From NCBI RefSeq assembly GCF_022179245.1, contig NZ_BPQM01000068.1, positions 1 through 39,010 on the forward strand: 39,010 nt of DNA. Direction: 5' to 3'. Made by a program: the position numbers and the translations under genes. Positions 27,179 through 35,462 of the stretch are shown piece by piece (the first letter of the stretch is position 1; each line of letters begins with the position of its first letter). The notes under the pieces were generated by a model. The model was not told the DNA's origin and ran no database searches. It saw only the letters and a list, made by a program, of their open reading frames with translations. Source of the DNA: Methylobacterium gregans. GTDB taxonomy: Bacteria > Pseudomonadota > Alphaproteobacteria > Rhizobiales > Beijerinckiaceae.

Positions 27179-27332
27179 TTGGCCTTTGCGACCGACGCAG
27201 ATCACTCCTTCCGCGCCTGCGCCCGATTACCTCGGGGACGATGGCAGCAAGGCGGCACCAGGAAAAGCCTTTGATGACCTCCTGGGCGAAGCCGCGGAGT
27301 GGGCAAAGAAGGAGCACAGCCCCTGATTTTAT

Positions 27333-27353
27333 ATTAGGATCGCCTAAATAAGA
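27333..27353 (+). promoter_or_regulatory. Operator-like element upstream of the ArsR gene
   Basis: ATTAG-GATCGC-CTAAATAAGA contains the perfect inverted repeat TTAGG-ATCG-CCTAA, 28 bases before the ArsR start. The same ATTAG-N6-CTAAATAAGA pattern occurs at 33653-33673 upstream of the sulfur operon. The match of 15 fixed bases at equal spacing, in AT-rich patches of very GC-rich DNA, makes a shared repressor site likely. Confidence 0.7.
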
Positions 27354-27381
27354 TAAGGCTGACATTCTGGGATACGGACCG

Positions 27382-27705
27382 ATGGACGTAGCGACTCCGA
27401 CCGACCTGATGCGCCTGCAGGACAAGGCCGCCGACGCGGCCCGCCTGCTCCGCCTCCTCGCCAACGAGAAGCGGTTGCTCATCCTGTGCCTGCTGGTCGC
27501 CCGCGGCGAGATGGACGTGACCAGCCTCGCCGGGGAGGTCGAGCTCAGCCAATCGGCCCTGTCGCAGCACCTCGCCAAGCTGCGCGAGGATGGGTTGGTC
27601 GCGTTCCGGCGCGAGAGCCAGACGATCCACTACCGCCTTGAGGACCCCAGGGCCGCGCGGGTGCTGGCGACCCTCAAGGACATCTTCTGCCCGGAGCTCG
27701 GCTGA
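27382..27705 (+). CDS. ArsR/SmtB repressor, BigR/SqrR-type persulfide sensor
   Basis: The 107-aa protein is a winged helix-turn-helix: helices LMRLQDKAADAARLLRLLAN, then LAGEVELSQSALSQHLAKLREDG as recognition helix region, and the wing VAFRRESQTIHYRL. It has exactly two cysteines, Cys36 in LILCLLVARGE and Cys103 in IFCPELG, the positions used by BigR/SqrR-type sensors that form a disulfide or polysulfide link on exposure to reactive sulfur. It would bind the element at 27333-27353 and also the one upstream of the sulfur operon. It lies convergent to the sensor kinase gene with a six-base gap. The metal-site motif ELCVCDL of ArsR-type metal sensors is absent. Confidence 0.88.
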   Translation: MDVATPTDLMRLQDKAADAARLLRLLANEKRLLILCLLVARGEMDVTSLAGEVELSQSALSQHLAKLREDGLVAFRRESQTIHYRLEDPRAARVLATLKDIFCPELG

Positions 27706-27711
27706 CCGGTC

Positions 27712-29028
27712 TCAGCCCGGGAGGATCTCCGCCTCAAGCCCCGGGCGATCCGTCCGGTTGCGCAGCCGCAGGCTCAGGCCACTCCGGCGGGACGCCATCT
27801 CGGCGATGGCGAGGCCGAGACCGCTACCCGTCTCGCTCTTGTGTCGCCCACGGAAGAACCGTGTCGTGACGTGGGGCAGTTCCTCCTCCGGAATGCCCGG
27901 TCCCTCGTCGCGAACGACGATGCCCTCGCCATGCGGCCGCGCGCCCCAAGCCACCGTGCCGGTCACCATGTGCTGCACGGCGTTCTCGTGCAGATTTCGG
28001 ACGGCGAGGCGCAGGCCTTCCGGGTCGGCCAGCAGCGTGTAGCCCCGTAGCCCCGGATCGATTTGGGTCCGGACCCCGGGAGGCGTCCGCATCCCCTCCA
28101 CGGTCTCCGTCACCAGTGCGCCGACGTCGACCTCCGCCAGGGAGGGCGCCTCCCCTGCGGCATCGAGCTGGGCGGCGTCGAGCAACTGGCGGACGAGGCG
28201 CGTGGTCCGGTCGACGGCCGCAAGGATCTGTCTCAGCGCCGCCTTCGCCACGTCCGGGTCGGTGGCGGCCATGGCGACCTGGGCCTGGACCTTGAGGCCG
28301 GCGAGCGGTGTTCGCAGTTCATGCGCGGCGAAGGCCGTCACTTCCCGTTCGTGCCGGCGGGCCGATTCGACCTTGAGGAACAGCCCGTTCAGGGCGTCTG
28401 CCAGGGGACGCACCTCCGCCGGCGTCCGATTTGTGTCGATCGCACTCATGTCGTCGGCGCCGCGACCCGCGAGGTCCCGCGCCATCAGCCGCAAGGGACG
28501 CAAGCCCCGACCGAGGCTCGCCCAGATCAGCATGCCGAGCAACGGAACCATCAGGATGGCGGGTGTGACCAGGCCCATGATGAGGTCAGTGACGAGGCGC
28601 TCGCGGAGGCCAAGACGATCACCCACCATGACCCGCACACCTCTCTCGGCATCCTCCACGGTGAACACCCGCCAGGTCTCGCCGTCGACCTCGCGCTGCG
28701 AGAAGCCGGCCGGCGCGTCGGTCAGGCGGCGCTCCGGGGCCCCGGTCGACCGCGCTACCATGCGCCCGTCGAGCGACCAGATCTGGCAAGAAAGCTGCCG
28801 CTCGTAGGCCGTCGGGGCCGGGAAGGTTCGGGGTGCCCCGTCCGGGCCAGCGCTCCCAACCGCACCCACCAGGGAACTGACCATGCGGGCGGCTTCCTGC
28901 AGGCGGTTGTCGAGGACCTGCTCCACCTCGCGCTTCGAGCCGAGATAGATCCAGGCGACCGCGCTGAGCCAGATCAGGCCGGTGGCGAGGACGAGGATGG
29001 CGAAAAGCCTGACGCGTAGCGACCTCAT
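27712..29028 (-). CDS. Sensor histidine kinase, QseC-like
   Basis: The 438-aa protein has helix 1 (about 8-29), a periplasmic domain of about 120 aa, helix 2 (about 148-172), a HAMP region, a HisKA domain with His236 in FAAHELRTPLAGLK, and an HATPase domain. The N box is LHENAVQHM, with GPGIPEEELPHV and GSGLGLAIAEMA as further boxes. The N box has His-Glu-Asn where many kinases have Asp/Glu-Asn-Ala. It would phosphorylate the regulator encoded by the overlapping upstream gene (ATGA overlap at 29025-29028). The stimulus is unknown; the divergent periplasmic thiol operon suggests an envelope or redox signal. Confidence 0.92.
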   Translation of the reverse strand: MRSLRVRLFAILVLATGLIWLSAVAWIYLGSKREVEQVLDNRLQEAARMVSSLVGAVGSAGPDGAPRTFPAPTAYERQLSCQIWSLDGRMVARSTGAPERRLTDAPAGFSQREVDGETWRVFTVEDAERGVRVMVGDRLGLRERLVTDLIMGLVTPAILMVPLLGMLIWASLGRGLRPLRLMARDLAGRGADDMSAIDTNRTPAEVRPLADALNGLFLKVESARRHEREVTAFAAHELRTPLAGLKVQAQVAMAATDPDVAKAALRQILAAVDRTTRLVRQLLDAAQLDAAGEAPSLAEVDVGALVTETVEGMRTPPGVRTQIDPGLRGYTLLADPEGLRLAVRNLHENAVQHMVTGTVAWGARPHGEGIVVRDEGPGIPEEELPHVTTRFFRGRHKSETGSGLGLAIAEMASRRSGLSLRLRNRTDRPGLEAEILPG

Positions 29029-29687
29029 GCGAGTGCCCTCATCCGGTATCCGAGACCTCGGACCGTCTCGATGGCGTGCTTGCCGATCTTGGCACGCAGG
29101 TTGTGCACGTGGACCTCGACCGCGTTGCTCTCGACCTCCTCCTGCCAGCCGTAGAGCCGCTCCTCCAGTTCGACCTTGGAGCGAAGCACGTTAGGTCGTT
29201 CCATGAGGGCCGCCAGAACCATGACCTCGCGCCGGGAGACGGCGACCGGCACACCGTCGACGGTGACGGCAAGGCTGCCGGGGTCGAGCCGAATTCCGCC
29301 GTGCTCCAGGAGCGCGGCGGCCCGACCCGAGGCCCTCCGGACGACGGCACGGATGCGGGCGGAGAGCTCGTCGAGGTCGAAGGGCTTGCCGAGGTAGTCG
29401 TCGGCGCCATCGTCGAGCCCGGCGATCCGGTCGGTCACGGCGTCCCGGGCCGTCAGCAGGACGACCGGCGTCCGGTCGTTCCGGCGGCGAAGCCCCCGCA
29501 ACACGTCGAGGCCGGAGCCGTCGGGCAGCATCAGGTCGAGCACGATGGCCGAGAACGCGCTCGTGGCGAGCGCCGCCTCGGCGTCGGCGCAGGTTGCGAC
29601 GCAATCGACCGTCGCCCCGCCCAGGCCCAAACCAGCCCTGAGACCGTCCGACAGGATGGTGTCGTCCTCGACGACGAGGATGCGCAT
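29025..29687 (-). CDS. OmpR-family response regulator, QseB-like
   Basis: The 220-aa protein has a receiver domain with acidic pocket EDD (7-9), phospho-acceptor Asp51 in IVLDLMLPDG, and Lys101 in GKPFD. A C-terminal winged-helix DNA-binding domain follows (SRREVMVLAALME, EVESNAVEVHVHNLRAKIG, VRGLGYRM). It resembles QseB/PmrA-type regulators. A direct repeat CTTAAG-N5-CTTAAG lies in the 102-base gap to the divergent dsbD gene and is a good candidate for its binding site, so it probably controls both itself and the thiol operon. Confidence 0.93.
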   Translation of the reverse strand: MRILVVEDDTILSDGLRAGLGLGGATVDCVATCADAEAALATSAFSAIVLDLMLPDGSGLDVLRGLRRRNDRTPVVLLTARDAVTDRIAGLDDGADDYLGKPFDLDELSARIRAVVRRASGRAAALLEHGGIRLDPGSLAVTVDGVPVAVSRREVMVLAALMERPNVLRSKVELEERLYGWQEEVESNAVEVHVHNLRAKIGKHAIETVRGLGYRMRALA

Positions 29688-29725
29688 GCGTGTCTCCCTT
29701 TACGGCCCCCATCCTCCGGGCCCCG

Positions 29726-29742
29726 CTTAAGCCTGGCTTAAG
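29726..29742. promoter_or_regulatory. CTTAAG direct repeat, likely response-regulator site
   Basis: CTTAAG-CCTGG-CTTAAG: two hexamers with an 11-base period, the arrangement OmpR/PhoB-family dimers bind, and similar to CTTAA-type half-sites described for PmrA/QseB. It lies between the divergent response-regulator gene (start 29687) and dsbD (start 29790). CTTAAG is rare in such GC-rich DNA. Confidence 0.65.
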
Positions 29743-29789
29743 CTGCGTTTCCGACCCGCGGCGGGCCGATCCGATCCCGGACCCTGCCC

Positions 29790-31535
29790 ATGCCGAACGT
29801 TTTCACCCACCTTATCCTCGCTGCCCTGCTCTGGACCGGCTCCTCGCTGTGGTCACCGGGGCAGTGCCGCGAGCCCGGTGCGCGGCCGACGCCCTTCACC
29901 GTCGATGCGGCTCGCGACCCAGACCTCTCGCTGCGCCTGCGATGGACCATCGCCCCCGGCACCTACCTCTACCGTGACAAGATCGCCGCCACCGACGCGA
30001 GCGGCAGGGAGCTTCCTGTCAGCACCCAGCTCGGCGAGACCAAGGATGACCCCAACTTCGGGCCGACGGAAGTCTATCACGGCGCGACGGAGGCCATCGT
30101 GCCGGGTGCGGCTCTCGCGGGGGTGCGCGAGGTGCGCGTCACCTATCAGGGCTGTGCCGAGAAGGGCATCTGCTACCCGCCGATCAACAAGGTCATCGAG
30201 GTCCCCGCGCTAGGTCCGCAGGCGACCGCGACCGCCGCGACGCCGGCCACGGACGCGCAGGCCGAGCCCGCGAGCGGCCTGCTCTCGGGCCATCTCGCGG
30301 GCGTCCTGGCGACCTTCCTCGGGCTCGGCCTGCTCCTGGCCTTCACCCCGTGCCTGCTCCCGATGGTCCCGGTGCTGGCCGGCATGCTGGCCCGGTCCGG
30401 GGAGCGGCTCTCGGCCGGACGAGGTTTCGTACTCTCCGGCACATACGTGATCGCGATGGCGCTGGCCTACGGGACGCTCGGCGTGGCGGCGGCATGGTCC
30501 GGGCGCAACCTTCAAAACGCACTCCAGACTCCCGCCGCGCTTGGACTGCTCGCCGCAGCCTTCGCCGCCCTGGCCCTGTCGATGTTCGGCGTGTTCGACC
30601 TGGCGCTGCCGTCCGGCGTCGCCGGCCGGCTGTCACGCCTGAACGGAGGCAAGCTTGGCGCGCTCGGCGCCGCCGCTGTCATGGGCTTCACCTCCGCCCT
30701 GATCGTCGGGCCCTGCGTGACGCCGCCACTCGCCGCGGCCCTCCTCTATGTCGCCCAGACCGGCGACGTGGCGCGCGGCGCCGCCGCCCTGTTCGCGCTC
30801 GGCCTCGGCATGGGCCTGCCGCTGATCGCATTCGGGACGTTCGGGGCGGGTATCCTGCCGAAGTCAGGCCCTTGGCTGGTCGCGGCCAAGCAGGCCTTCG
30901 GCGTAGTCTTCCTCGCGTTGGCCATCACCATGGTTTCGCGCCTCGTGCCGTCCGAGGTCTCCCTCGTGCTCTGGGGCGCGCTGGCGATCGGCGTCGGCGT
31001 GTTCGTCGGGGCGTTCGACGTCCTCAGGGCGGGTGCCGCGGGCCGGCTAAGCAAGGTCGCCGGTATCGTTGCCGTGACCTACGGCTGCGCCCTCGTCGTC
31101 GGCGCCGCGGGCGGCGGGACCGACCCGCTCCGGCCGCTCGCAGGCTTCGGCCCGTCGCGAGCGGTTCACGTCGAGGAGAGCCGGTCTGTCTCCTCCGTCC
31201 CGGCTTTCGAGGCCGCCCTCGCGGCGGCCCGTGCCGCGGGCAAGCCGGTGCTCGTCGAGTTCGCCGCCGACTGGTGCAGCGTCTGCAAGACCAACGAACG
31301 GACGGTCCTGGCTGACCCCGGCATCCGGGCGAGGCTGAGGGCCGTCTCGGTCATCCGCGCCGACGTCACCCGCGACGACGACGCCACCCGCGCCCTGATG
31401 CGGCGCTTCGAGGTGGTCGGACCGCCGACCCTCATCCTGATGCGCCCCGACGGCGGCGAGGTCCGCGAGGCCCGCACCGAGGGCGAACTCACGGTCGAGG
31501 ACCTGAAGCGCCGCCTCGCCCTCGTCGGCGCCTGA
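29790..31535 (+). CDS. dsbD: Thiol:disulfide interchange protein DsbD
   Basis: 581 aa with all three parts of DsbD. The periplasmic N-terminal domain has Cys122 and Cys128 in GCAEKGICYPP. The membrane domain has eight predicted helices with Cys188 in FTPCLLPMVP and Cys309 in VGPCVTPPLA. The C-terminal thioredoxin domain has Cys496-Ser-Val-Cys499. It passes electrons from cytoplasmic thioredoxin to periplasmic partners. The next gene encodes a CPFC thiol protein, its probable partner, followed by a Cys-active L,D-transpeptidase. The operon is transcribed away from the two-component genes and is likely under their control. Confidence 0.95.
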   Translation: MPNVFTHLILAALLWTGSSLWSPGQCREPGARPTPFTVDAARDPDLSLRLRWTIAPGTYLYRDKIAATDASGRELPVSTQLGETKDDPNFGPTEVYHGATEAIVPGAALAGVREVRVTYQGCAEKGICYPPINKVIEVPALGPQATATAATPATDAQAEPASGLLSGHLAGVLATFLGLGLLLAFTPCLLPMVPVLAGMLARSGERLSAGRGFVLSGTYVIAMALAYGTLGVAAAWSGRNLQNALQTPAALGLLAAAFAALALSMFGVFDLALPSGVAGRLSRLNGGKLGALGAAAVMGFTSALIVGPCVTPPLAAALLYVAQTGDVARGAAALFALGLGMGLPLIAFGTFGAGILPKSGPWLVAAKQAFGVVFLALAITMVSRLVPSEVSLVLWGALAIGVGVFVGAFDVLRAGAAGRLSKVAGIVAVTYGCALVVGAAGGGTDPLRPLAGFGPSRAVHVEESRSVSSVPAFEAALAAARAAGKPVLVEFAADWCSVCKTNERTVLADPGIRARLRAVSVIRADVTRDDDATRALMRRFEVVGPPTLILMRPDGGEVREARTEGELTVEDLKRRLALVGA

Positions 31536-31574
31536 GCCCCCCTTTTCGACAAACCAAGTTTCACGGAGACCACC

Positions 31575-32210
31575 ATGGACCGCAGGACCCTGCTCGCCCT
31601 TATGCCCGCCGTCGCGCTCGCGCCTGCCCTGTTGTCGCTGGCGCCCCCCATCGAGGAGGCCTTCGCCCAGGGCGTCGACCCCAACGCCATCCTCAACGAC
31701 CCGGAGGTGCCGGTCTCGGGCAACCCGAAGGGCGACCTGACCATCGTCGCCTTCCTCGATTACAACTGCCCCTTCTGCAAGAAGGCCGAGCCCGACCTCA
31801 TCCGTCTGGTGAAGGCGGACGGGCGCATCCGCCTCGTCCACAAGGACTGGCCGATCCTCGGCGACGCCTCCGTCTACGGCGCCCAACTCGCCCTCGCGGC
31901 GAAGTACCAGGGCCGCTACGACGAAGTGCACCGCGCGCTCATGGGGATTCCGGGCCGCAAGATCCCGAAGGAGCGGATGCTGGAGGCGGTGGCCGCCTCG
32001 GGCGTCGACGTCGCCCGCCTGGAAGAGGACCGGAAGGCGCACCAGGCCGAGATCGCGGCCCTGCTCCAGCGCAACCTCGACCAGGCGGACGCCCTGGGGC
32101 TCCAGGGAACGCCGGTCTTCCTGATTGGCCAACTCAAGGTCGCGGCGGCGCTCGATTACGACGGCTTCAGGCAGGCAGTCGCCCAGGCCCGAGCGCGGGG
32201 TCGCTCGTGA
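31575..32210 (+). CDS. DsbA-family periplasmic thiol protein (ScsC/Com1-like)
   Basis: The 211-aa protein has an N-terminal signal (ALMPAVALAPALLSLAPP, ending near AFA) and a thioredoxin fold with active site Cys65-Pro-Phe-Cys68 in FLDYNCPFCKK. It has an inserted helical domain and a cis-Pro loop QGTPVFLIG. The type resembles DsbA-like proteins that act as isomerases or reductases with DsbD, as in suppressor-of-copper-sensitivity (scs) operons. It follows dsbD by 39 bases and overlaps the next gene (TGATG). A reducing role is inferred from the dsbD neighbour. Confidence 0.9.
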   Translation: MDRRTLLALMPAVALAPALLSLAPPIEEAFAQGVDPNAILNDPEVPVSGNPKGDLTIVAFLDYNCPFCKKAEPDLIRLVKADGRIRLVHKDWPILGDASVYGAQLALAAKYQGRYDEVHRALMGIPGRKIPKERMLEAVAASGVDVARLEEDRKAHQAEIAALLQRNLDQADALGLQGTPVFLIGQLKVAAALDYDGFRQAVAQARARGRS

Positions 32211-33058
32211 TGCCGCGGCCCCTCCGCCTTACGACGTTGATCGCGCTCGCCTCGGCGCTCGGCGCCTGCTCGACCTCGCAGGGGGCTCCGGCCCCCGTCG
32301 CGGAAGCCCGGCCGCAGATCACCCCGGAGGTCTTGCGCCGGTACGCCGCCGTCACGGACGAACCCTTCCCGGTCGAGGCGGTCGACCCGCGCGACCTCAA
32401 GGCTCGCAACGTCCGCCAGTTGGTCGACTACCCGTCAAAGGAGCTGCCCGGCACCCTCGTCGTCGATCCATACAAACGCTTCCTCTTCCTCGTCATGGAG
32501 GGCGGCAAGGCGATGCGCTACGCGGTCGGGGTGGGCAAGGCCGGATTCGAGTTCACCGGCGAGGCGACCGTGGCGCGCAAGGCGTCCTGGCCGCGCTGGA
32601 CGCCGACGCCCGACATGCTCCGGCGTGATCCGGAGCGGAACGGGCGCTGGGCCGGCGGCATGCCGGGCGGCGACAGGAACCCGCTCGGCGCCAGGGCGCT
32701 CTACCTGTTCAAGGACGGCAAGGACACGCTGTACCGTATCCACGGCACGACGGAACCATCGAGCATCGGCGAGGCGGTGTCCTCGGGATGCATCCGCATG
32801 CTGAACCAGGACGTGATCGACCTGCACCGGCGCGTCCCCACCGGCACGAAGGTGGTGGTGCTCGGGTCCCGAGGCACCGTCCACGCCGCACGGCCAAAAG
32901 CGCCGGAGACGACGGGCAGCCTCGGGAACGGCGCATCCTCCGGACCGAAGCCGGACGACGGCCTCGATCATGCGGGGCTCGACAACCTATCGCGCAGCGC
33001 GTCGGAAGCACCCGAGCCTCCGGCCTATGACGGGGAGGCGGACGATGACGGTCTTTAG
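32210..33058 (+). CDS. Lipoprotein L,D-transpeptidase, ErfK/YbiS-type
   Basis: 282 aa from ATG 32210, which overlaps the stop of the thiol-protein gene by one base; a GTG three bases earlier is also in frame. A lipobox LGAC with Cys20 predicts a lipid anchor. The YkuD domain spans about residues 80-215 with PGTLVVDPYKRFLFLV and the catalytic HGTTEP...SSGCIRM (His178, Cys194). The last 65 residues are disordered and acidic. It would make 3-3 cross-links or attach proteins to peptidoglycan. Being in an operon with dsbD and a thiol protein suggests that Cys194 is maintained by this reducing pathway (inference). Confidence 0.92.
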   Translation: MPRPLRLTTLIALASALGACSTSQGAPAPVAEARPQITPEVLRRYAAVTDEPFPVEAVDPRDLKARNVRQLVDYPSKELPGTLVVDPYKRFLFLVMEGGKAMRYAVGVGKAGFEFTGEATVARKASWPRWTPTPDMLRRDPERNGRWAGGMPGGDRNPLGARALYLFKDGKDTLYRIHGTTEPSSIGEAVSSGCIRMLNQDVIDLHRRVPTGTKVVVLGSRGTVHAARPKAPETTGSLGNGASSGPKPDDGLDHAGLDNLSRSASEAPEPPAYDGEADDDGL

Positions 33059-33506
33059 GAGCCTGATGATCGCGGTCGTGCTTGCGACCCTGGGCGTAGG
33101 GGCCGCCCATGCCGGCCCGGAAGCGCCGGCCGGGTACTACGCCGACCAGAAGGTGGTCTACCACAACGACGGCGGCCCCGACGGAGCCGCCTACTTCAAG
33201 CGCCTGCTCGGCAATCTGCGCAACCACGTCGAGACCGTGGGCAAGACCCACGTTGAGATCCGCGTGGTGAGCCACGGCGACGGGGTCGGGCTCTTCCAGT
33301 CGGCCGCGAGCGACAGGGAGCTCGCCGCCCGTATCGATGCCCTCAAGGGGATGGGCGTTCGGTTCCTCGTCTGCGGCCATACCCTGCGCGAGCGGAAGAT
33401 CGACCGCAACACGCTCTACGGCGTCACCGAGGACGAAGTGGTGCCGAGCGGTGTCGCCGAACTGGCGCGGCTGCAGGGCATGGGGTTCGCCTACATCCAT
33501 CCCTGA
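33045..33506 (+). CDS. Exported DsrE-family protein
   Basis: The 153-aa protein has a signal peptide ending in AHA. A DsrE/YchN-like fold follows: KVVYHNDGGPDGAAYFKRLLGNLRNH, VEIRVVSHGDGVGLF, and a conserved Cys110 in RFLVCGHTLRER. ATG 33045 was chosen for GGGGAGG just upstream; it overlaps the transpeptidase gene by 14 bases. DsrE-like proteins handle sulfur through a conserved Cys; in the periplasm this one may be a persulfide or thiol carrier connected to DsbD. It is the last gene of this operon, followed by a hairpin, and bridges in theme to the sulfur operon downstream. Confidence 0.88.
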   Translation: MTVFRSLMIAVVLATLGVGAAHAGPEAPAGYYADQKVVYHNDGGPDGAAYFKRLLGNLRNHVETVGKTHVEIRVVSHGDGVGLFQSAASDRELAARIDALKGMGVRFLVCGHTLRERKIDRNTLYGVTEDEVVPSGVAELARLQGMGFAYIHP

Positions 33507-33515
33507 GTTGGTCGA

Positions 33516-33538
33516 ACGGGAGACGGCGAGCCTCCCGT
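33516..33538 (+). terminator. Hairpin after the DsrE gene
   Basis: ACGGGAG-N9-CTCCCGT is a 7-bp stem starting ten bases after the stop. No T-run follows. It likely ends the dsbD operon before the sulfur-operon promoter region. Confidence 0.5.
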
Positions 33539-33651
33539 CGGCATCGATGCCACGCCAACGATGGCGTCCGCCCAAAGGCGAAGGCGCCCGTGCGCCACCG
33601 CACCCCCTCTGCGCGTCCCAATCCAGGCCGTCGGTTTCACGCTTGCCATTC

Positions 33652-33684
33652 CATTAGATGATGCTAAATAAGAGTTATCTAATG
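33652..33684 (+). promoter_or_regulatory. Operator region of the sulfur detoxification operon
   Basis: CATTAGAT (33652-33659) and ATCTAATG (33677-33684) are a perfect 8-bp inverted repeat with 17 bases between. Inside lies ATTAG-ATGATG-CTAAATAAGA (33653-33673), the same pattern as upstream of the ArsR gene at 27382. It is 76 bases before the first YeeE/YedE start, an AT-rich patch fitting a promoter covered by a repressor. Confidence 0.7.
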
Positions 33685-33759
33685 TTCTGGTTTGGCAGGG
33701 GAGGACGTCCCTTGCGCCCCGCCGGGCATCCCCCGGACCACCGTTTGGGAGCGACCACC

Positions 33760-34185
33760 ATGGACGGCTTCACGCCTGTCAGCGCCCTCGCCGGCGGTGC
33801 CTTGATCGGCACCTCCGCGGCCCTGTTCCTGCTCCTCAACGGACGGATCGCCGGCATCAGCGGCATTCTCGGCGGCCTCCTAACCCCGCCATCTCGCGAG
33901 ACGGGCTGGCGCGCCGCCTTCGTGGCAGGACTCGTCCTGGCGCCGTTCGCCTACGCCGGCCTGGGTGGCAGCCTGCCGCCGCTGACGGTGGATGCCTCGT
34001 TCCCGCTGCTCGTGGTCGCCGGTCTGCTGGTCGGGTTCGGATCGCGCCTCGGTGCCGGCTGCACGAGCGGCCACGGTGTCTGCGGCATCGGCCGTGGCTC
34101 GCCCCGCTCCGTGGTCGCCACCGGCACCTTCATGGCCGTCGCCATCCTGACCGTCCTCGTCGTGCGCCATCTCGTCGGAGCCTGA
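33760..34185 (+). CDS. YeeE/YedE-family sulfur transport protein, half-size (first)
   Basis: The 141-aa membrane protein has about four hydrophobic segments and the family motif [15 protein letters not shown] with two cysteines near residue 110. Half-size YeeE/YedE proteins come in pairs and together correspond to the full-length thiosulfate/sulfur-compound transporter fold. ATG 33760 opens a clean membrane protein; a longer frame from 33658 would translate through the operator. It is followed after three bases by its partner. It belongs to the BigR-type operon with a dioxygenase and TauE. Confidence 0.9.
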   Translation: MDGFTPVSALAGGALIGTSAALFLLLNGRIAGISGILGGLLTPPSRETGWRAAFVAGLVLAPFAYAGLGGSLPPLTVDASFPLLVVAGLLVGFGSRLGAGCTSGHGVCGIGRGSPRSVVATGTFMAVAILTVLVVRHLVGA

Positions 34186-34188
34186 GCC

Positions 34189-34635
34189 ATGGCCAAGACC
34201 GCCTCCGCCTTCGCCGTCGGTCTCCTGTTCGGCCTCGGCCTCCTCGTCTCCGGCATGGCTGATCCGGCCAAGGTTCTCGCCTTCCTCGACGTGACCGGGC
34301 GCTGGGACCCGAGCCTCGCCTTCGTGATGGCTGGCGCCGTCGCGGTCTCGGCGACGGGCTATTTCGTGGCGCGGCGCCGTGGGCGGCCGTTGCTCGCCTC
34401 CCGGCTTGAGATCCCGACCCGGCGCGACCTCGACCCGCGCCTGATCGCCGGCGCCGCGGTGTTCGGTCTCGGCTGGGGCCTCGCCGGCCTGTGCCCGGGG
34501 CCCGCCCTCACCCTGCTGACGGTCGCACCGGCGCAAGCTGTGACCTTCGTCGTCGCCATGGTCGTCGGGATGCTGGCGTTTCACCTTCTTCCGGCGGCAG
34601 CCCCGAAGCCGGCGGTCCAGGGAGCCGACGCATGA
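34189..34635 (+). CDS. YeeE/YedE-family sulfur transport protein, half-size (second)
   Basis: The 148-aa membrane protein has about four hydrophobic segments. Its family motif, [14 protein letters not shown], has one cysteine and corresponds to the second half of full-length YeeE. Other conserved pieces are [21 protein letters not shown] and [15 protein letters not shown]. It should pair with the preceding protein to import or move sulfane/thiosulfate species. Its stop overlaps the TauE start (ATGA). Confidence 0.9.
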   Translation: MAKTASAFAVGLLFGLGLLVSGMADPAKVLAFLDVTGRWDPSLAFVMAGAVAVSATGYFVARRRGRPLLASRLEIPTRRDLDPRLIAGAAVFGLGWGLAGLCPGPALTLLTVAPAQAVTFVVAMVVGMLAFHLLPAAAPKPAVQGADA

Positions 34636-35441
34636 CGCCCGGCCTGCTGACATCCGGCCTCGCGGCCGGCTCGGGCGGGGTCGTCGGCCTGATCCTCGGT
34701 CTCGTCGGCGGGGGCGGCTCGATCCTGGCGGTCCCGCTCCTGACCTACGTCGTCGGCGTGTCCTCGCCACACGTGGCGATCGGCACCAGCGCCCTGGCGG
34801 TGTCGGTCAGCGCGGCCGGCAACCTCGTCCCGCAATGGCGGGCGGGGAACGTGAAGTGGCGCTGCGCGGCGGCATTCTCGGTCGCCGGCGTCCTCGGCGC
34901 GCTGGCCGGCTCGGTCGCTGCGAAGGCGGTCGACGGGCAGAGCCTCCTGGCCCTGTTCGGTGTCGTGATGCTCGTGGTCGGGGGCCTGATGCTGCGCAAG
35001 CGGCGCGGTGACGGCGACCCCGAGGTGCGCCTGACGAAGGCCAACGCCCCGGTACTCCTGCCCTGGCTGCTCGGCATCGGGTTCGCGGTCGGCCTGTTCT
35101 CCGGCTTCTTCGGCATCGGCGGGGGATTCCTCATCGTGCCGGGCCTGATGCTGGCGACGTCGATGCCGCTGCCGATGGCCATCGGCACCTCGCTGGTCGC
35201 GGTCAGCGCCTTCGGGGCGGCGACCGCCGCGAGCTACGCCGCCTCCGGCCTGATCGACTGGCCGTTGGCCGGCCTGTTCATCCTGGGAGGCGTGCTCGGC
35301 GGCCTCGCCGGCACGCGCCTCGGCCAGAGGCTCGCCGGGCGCAAGCGAGCCCTGACCGTCACCTTCGCCGGCCTCGTCATCCTGGTCGGCCTGTACGTCG
35401 TCGCCCGCGGAGCCCTGCCGCTCCTCGGCGCCAACACCTGA
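34632..35441 (+). CDS. TauE/SafE-family sulfite/anion exporter
   Basis: The 269-aa protein has about eight membrane segments in two homologous halves, each with the TauE pattern (LGLVGGGGSILAVPLLTY in the first, SGFFGIGGGFLIVPGL in the second). A short cytoplasmic linker RKRRGDGDPEV lies between. ATG 34632 was chosen because it overlaps the upstream stop as ATGA. Placed directly before a sulfur dioxygenase gene, it most likely exports the sulfite formed when persulfide is oxidised, as in bigR operons. Confidence 0.92.
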   Translation: MTPGLLTSGLAAGSGGVVGLILGLVGGGGSILAVPLLTYVVGVSSPHVAIGTSALAVSVSAAGNLVPQWRAGNVKWRCAAAFSVAGVLGALAGSVAAKAVDGQSLLALFGVVMLVVGGLMLRKRRGDGDPEVRLTKANAPVLLPWLLGIGFAVGLFSGFFGIGGGFLIVPGLMLATSMPLPMAIGTSLVAVSAFGAATAASYAASGLIDWPLAGLFILGGVLGGLAGTRLGQRLAGRKRALTVTFAGLVILVGLYVVARGALPLLGANT

Positions 35442-35462
35442 ACCCGAAAAAGGAGGCGTTTC

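Larger units (their letters stand above)
26169..27332. other. Gene-poor stretch with AT-rich island and hairpins
   Basis: About 1.2 kb without a convincing gene. Bases 26580-26710 are clearly AT-richer than everything around and contain GGATTGA (26627-26633) and its inverse TCAATCC (26676-26682). A 69-codon frame from ATG 26666 soon turns Arg/Pro-rich and lacks support. Hairpins at 26384-26415, 27034-27055 and 27155-27178 are listed separately. No RNA gene, insertion-sequence end or attachment-site duplication was identified. Confidence 0.5.
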
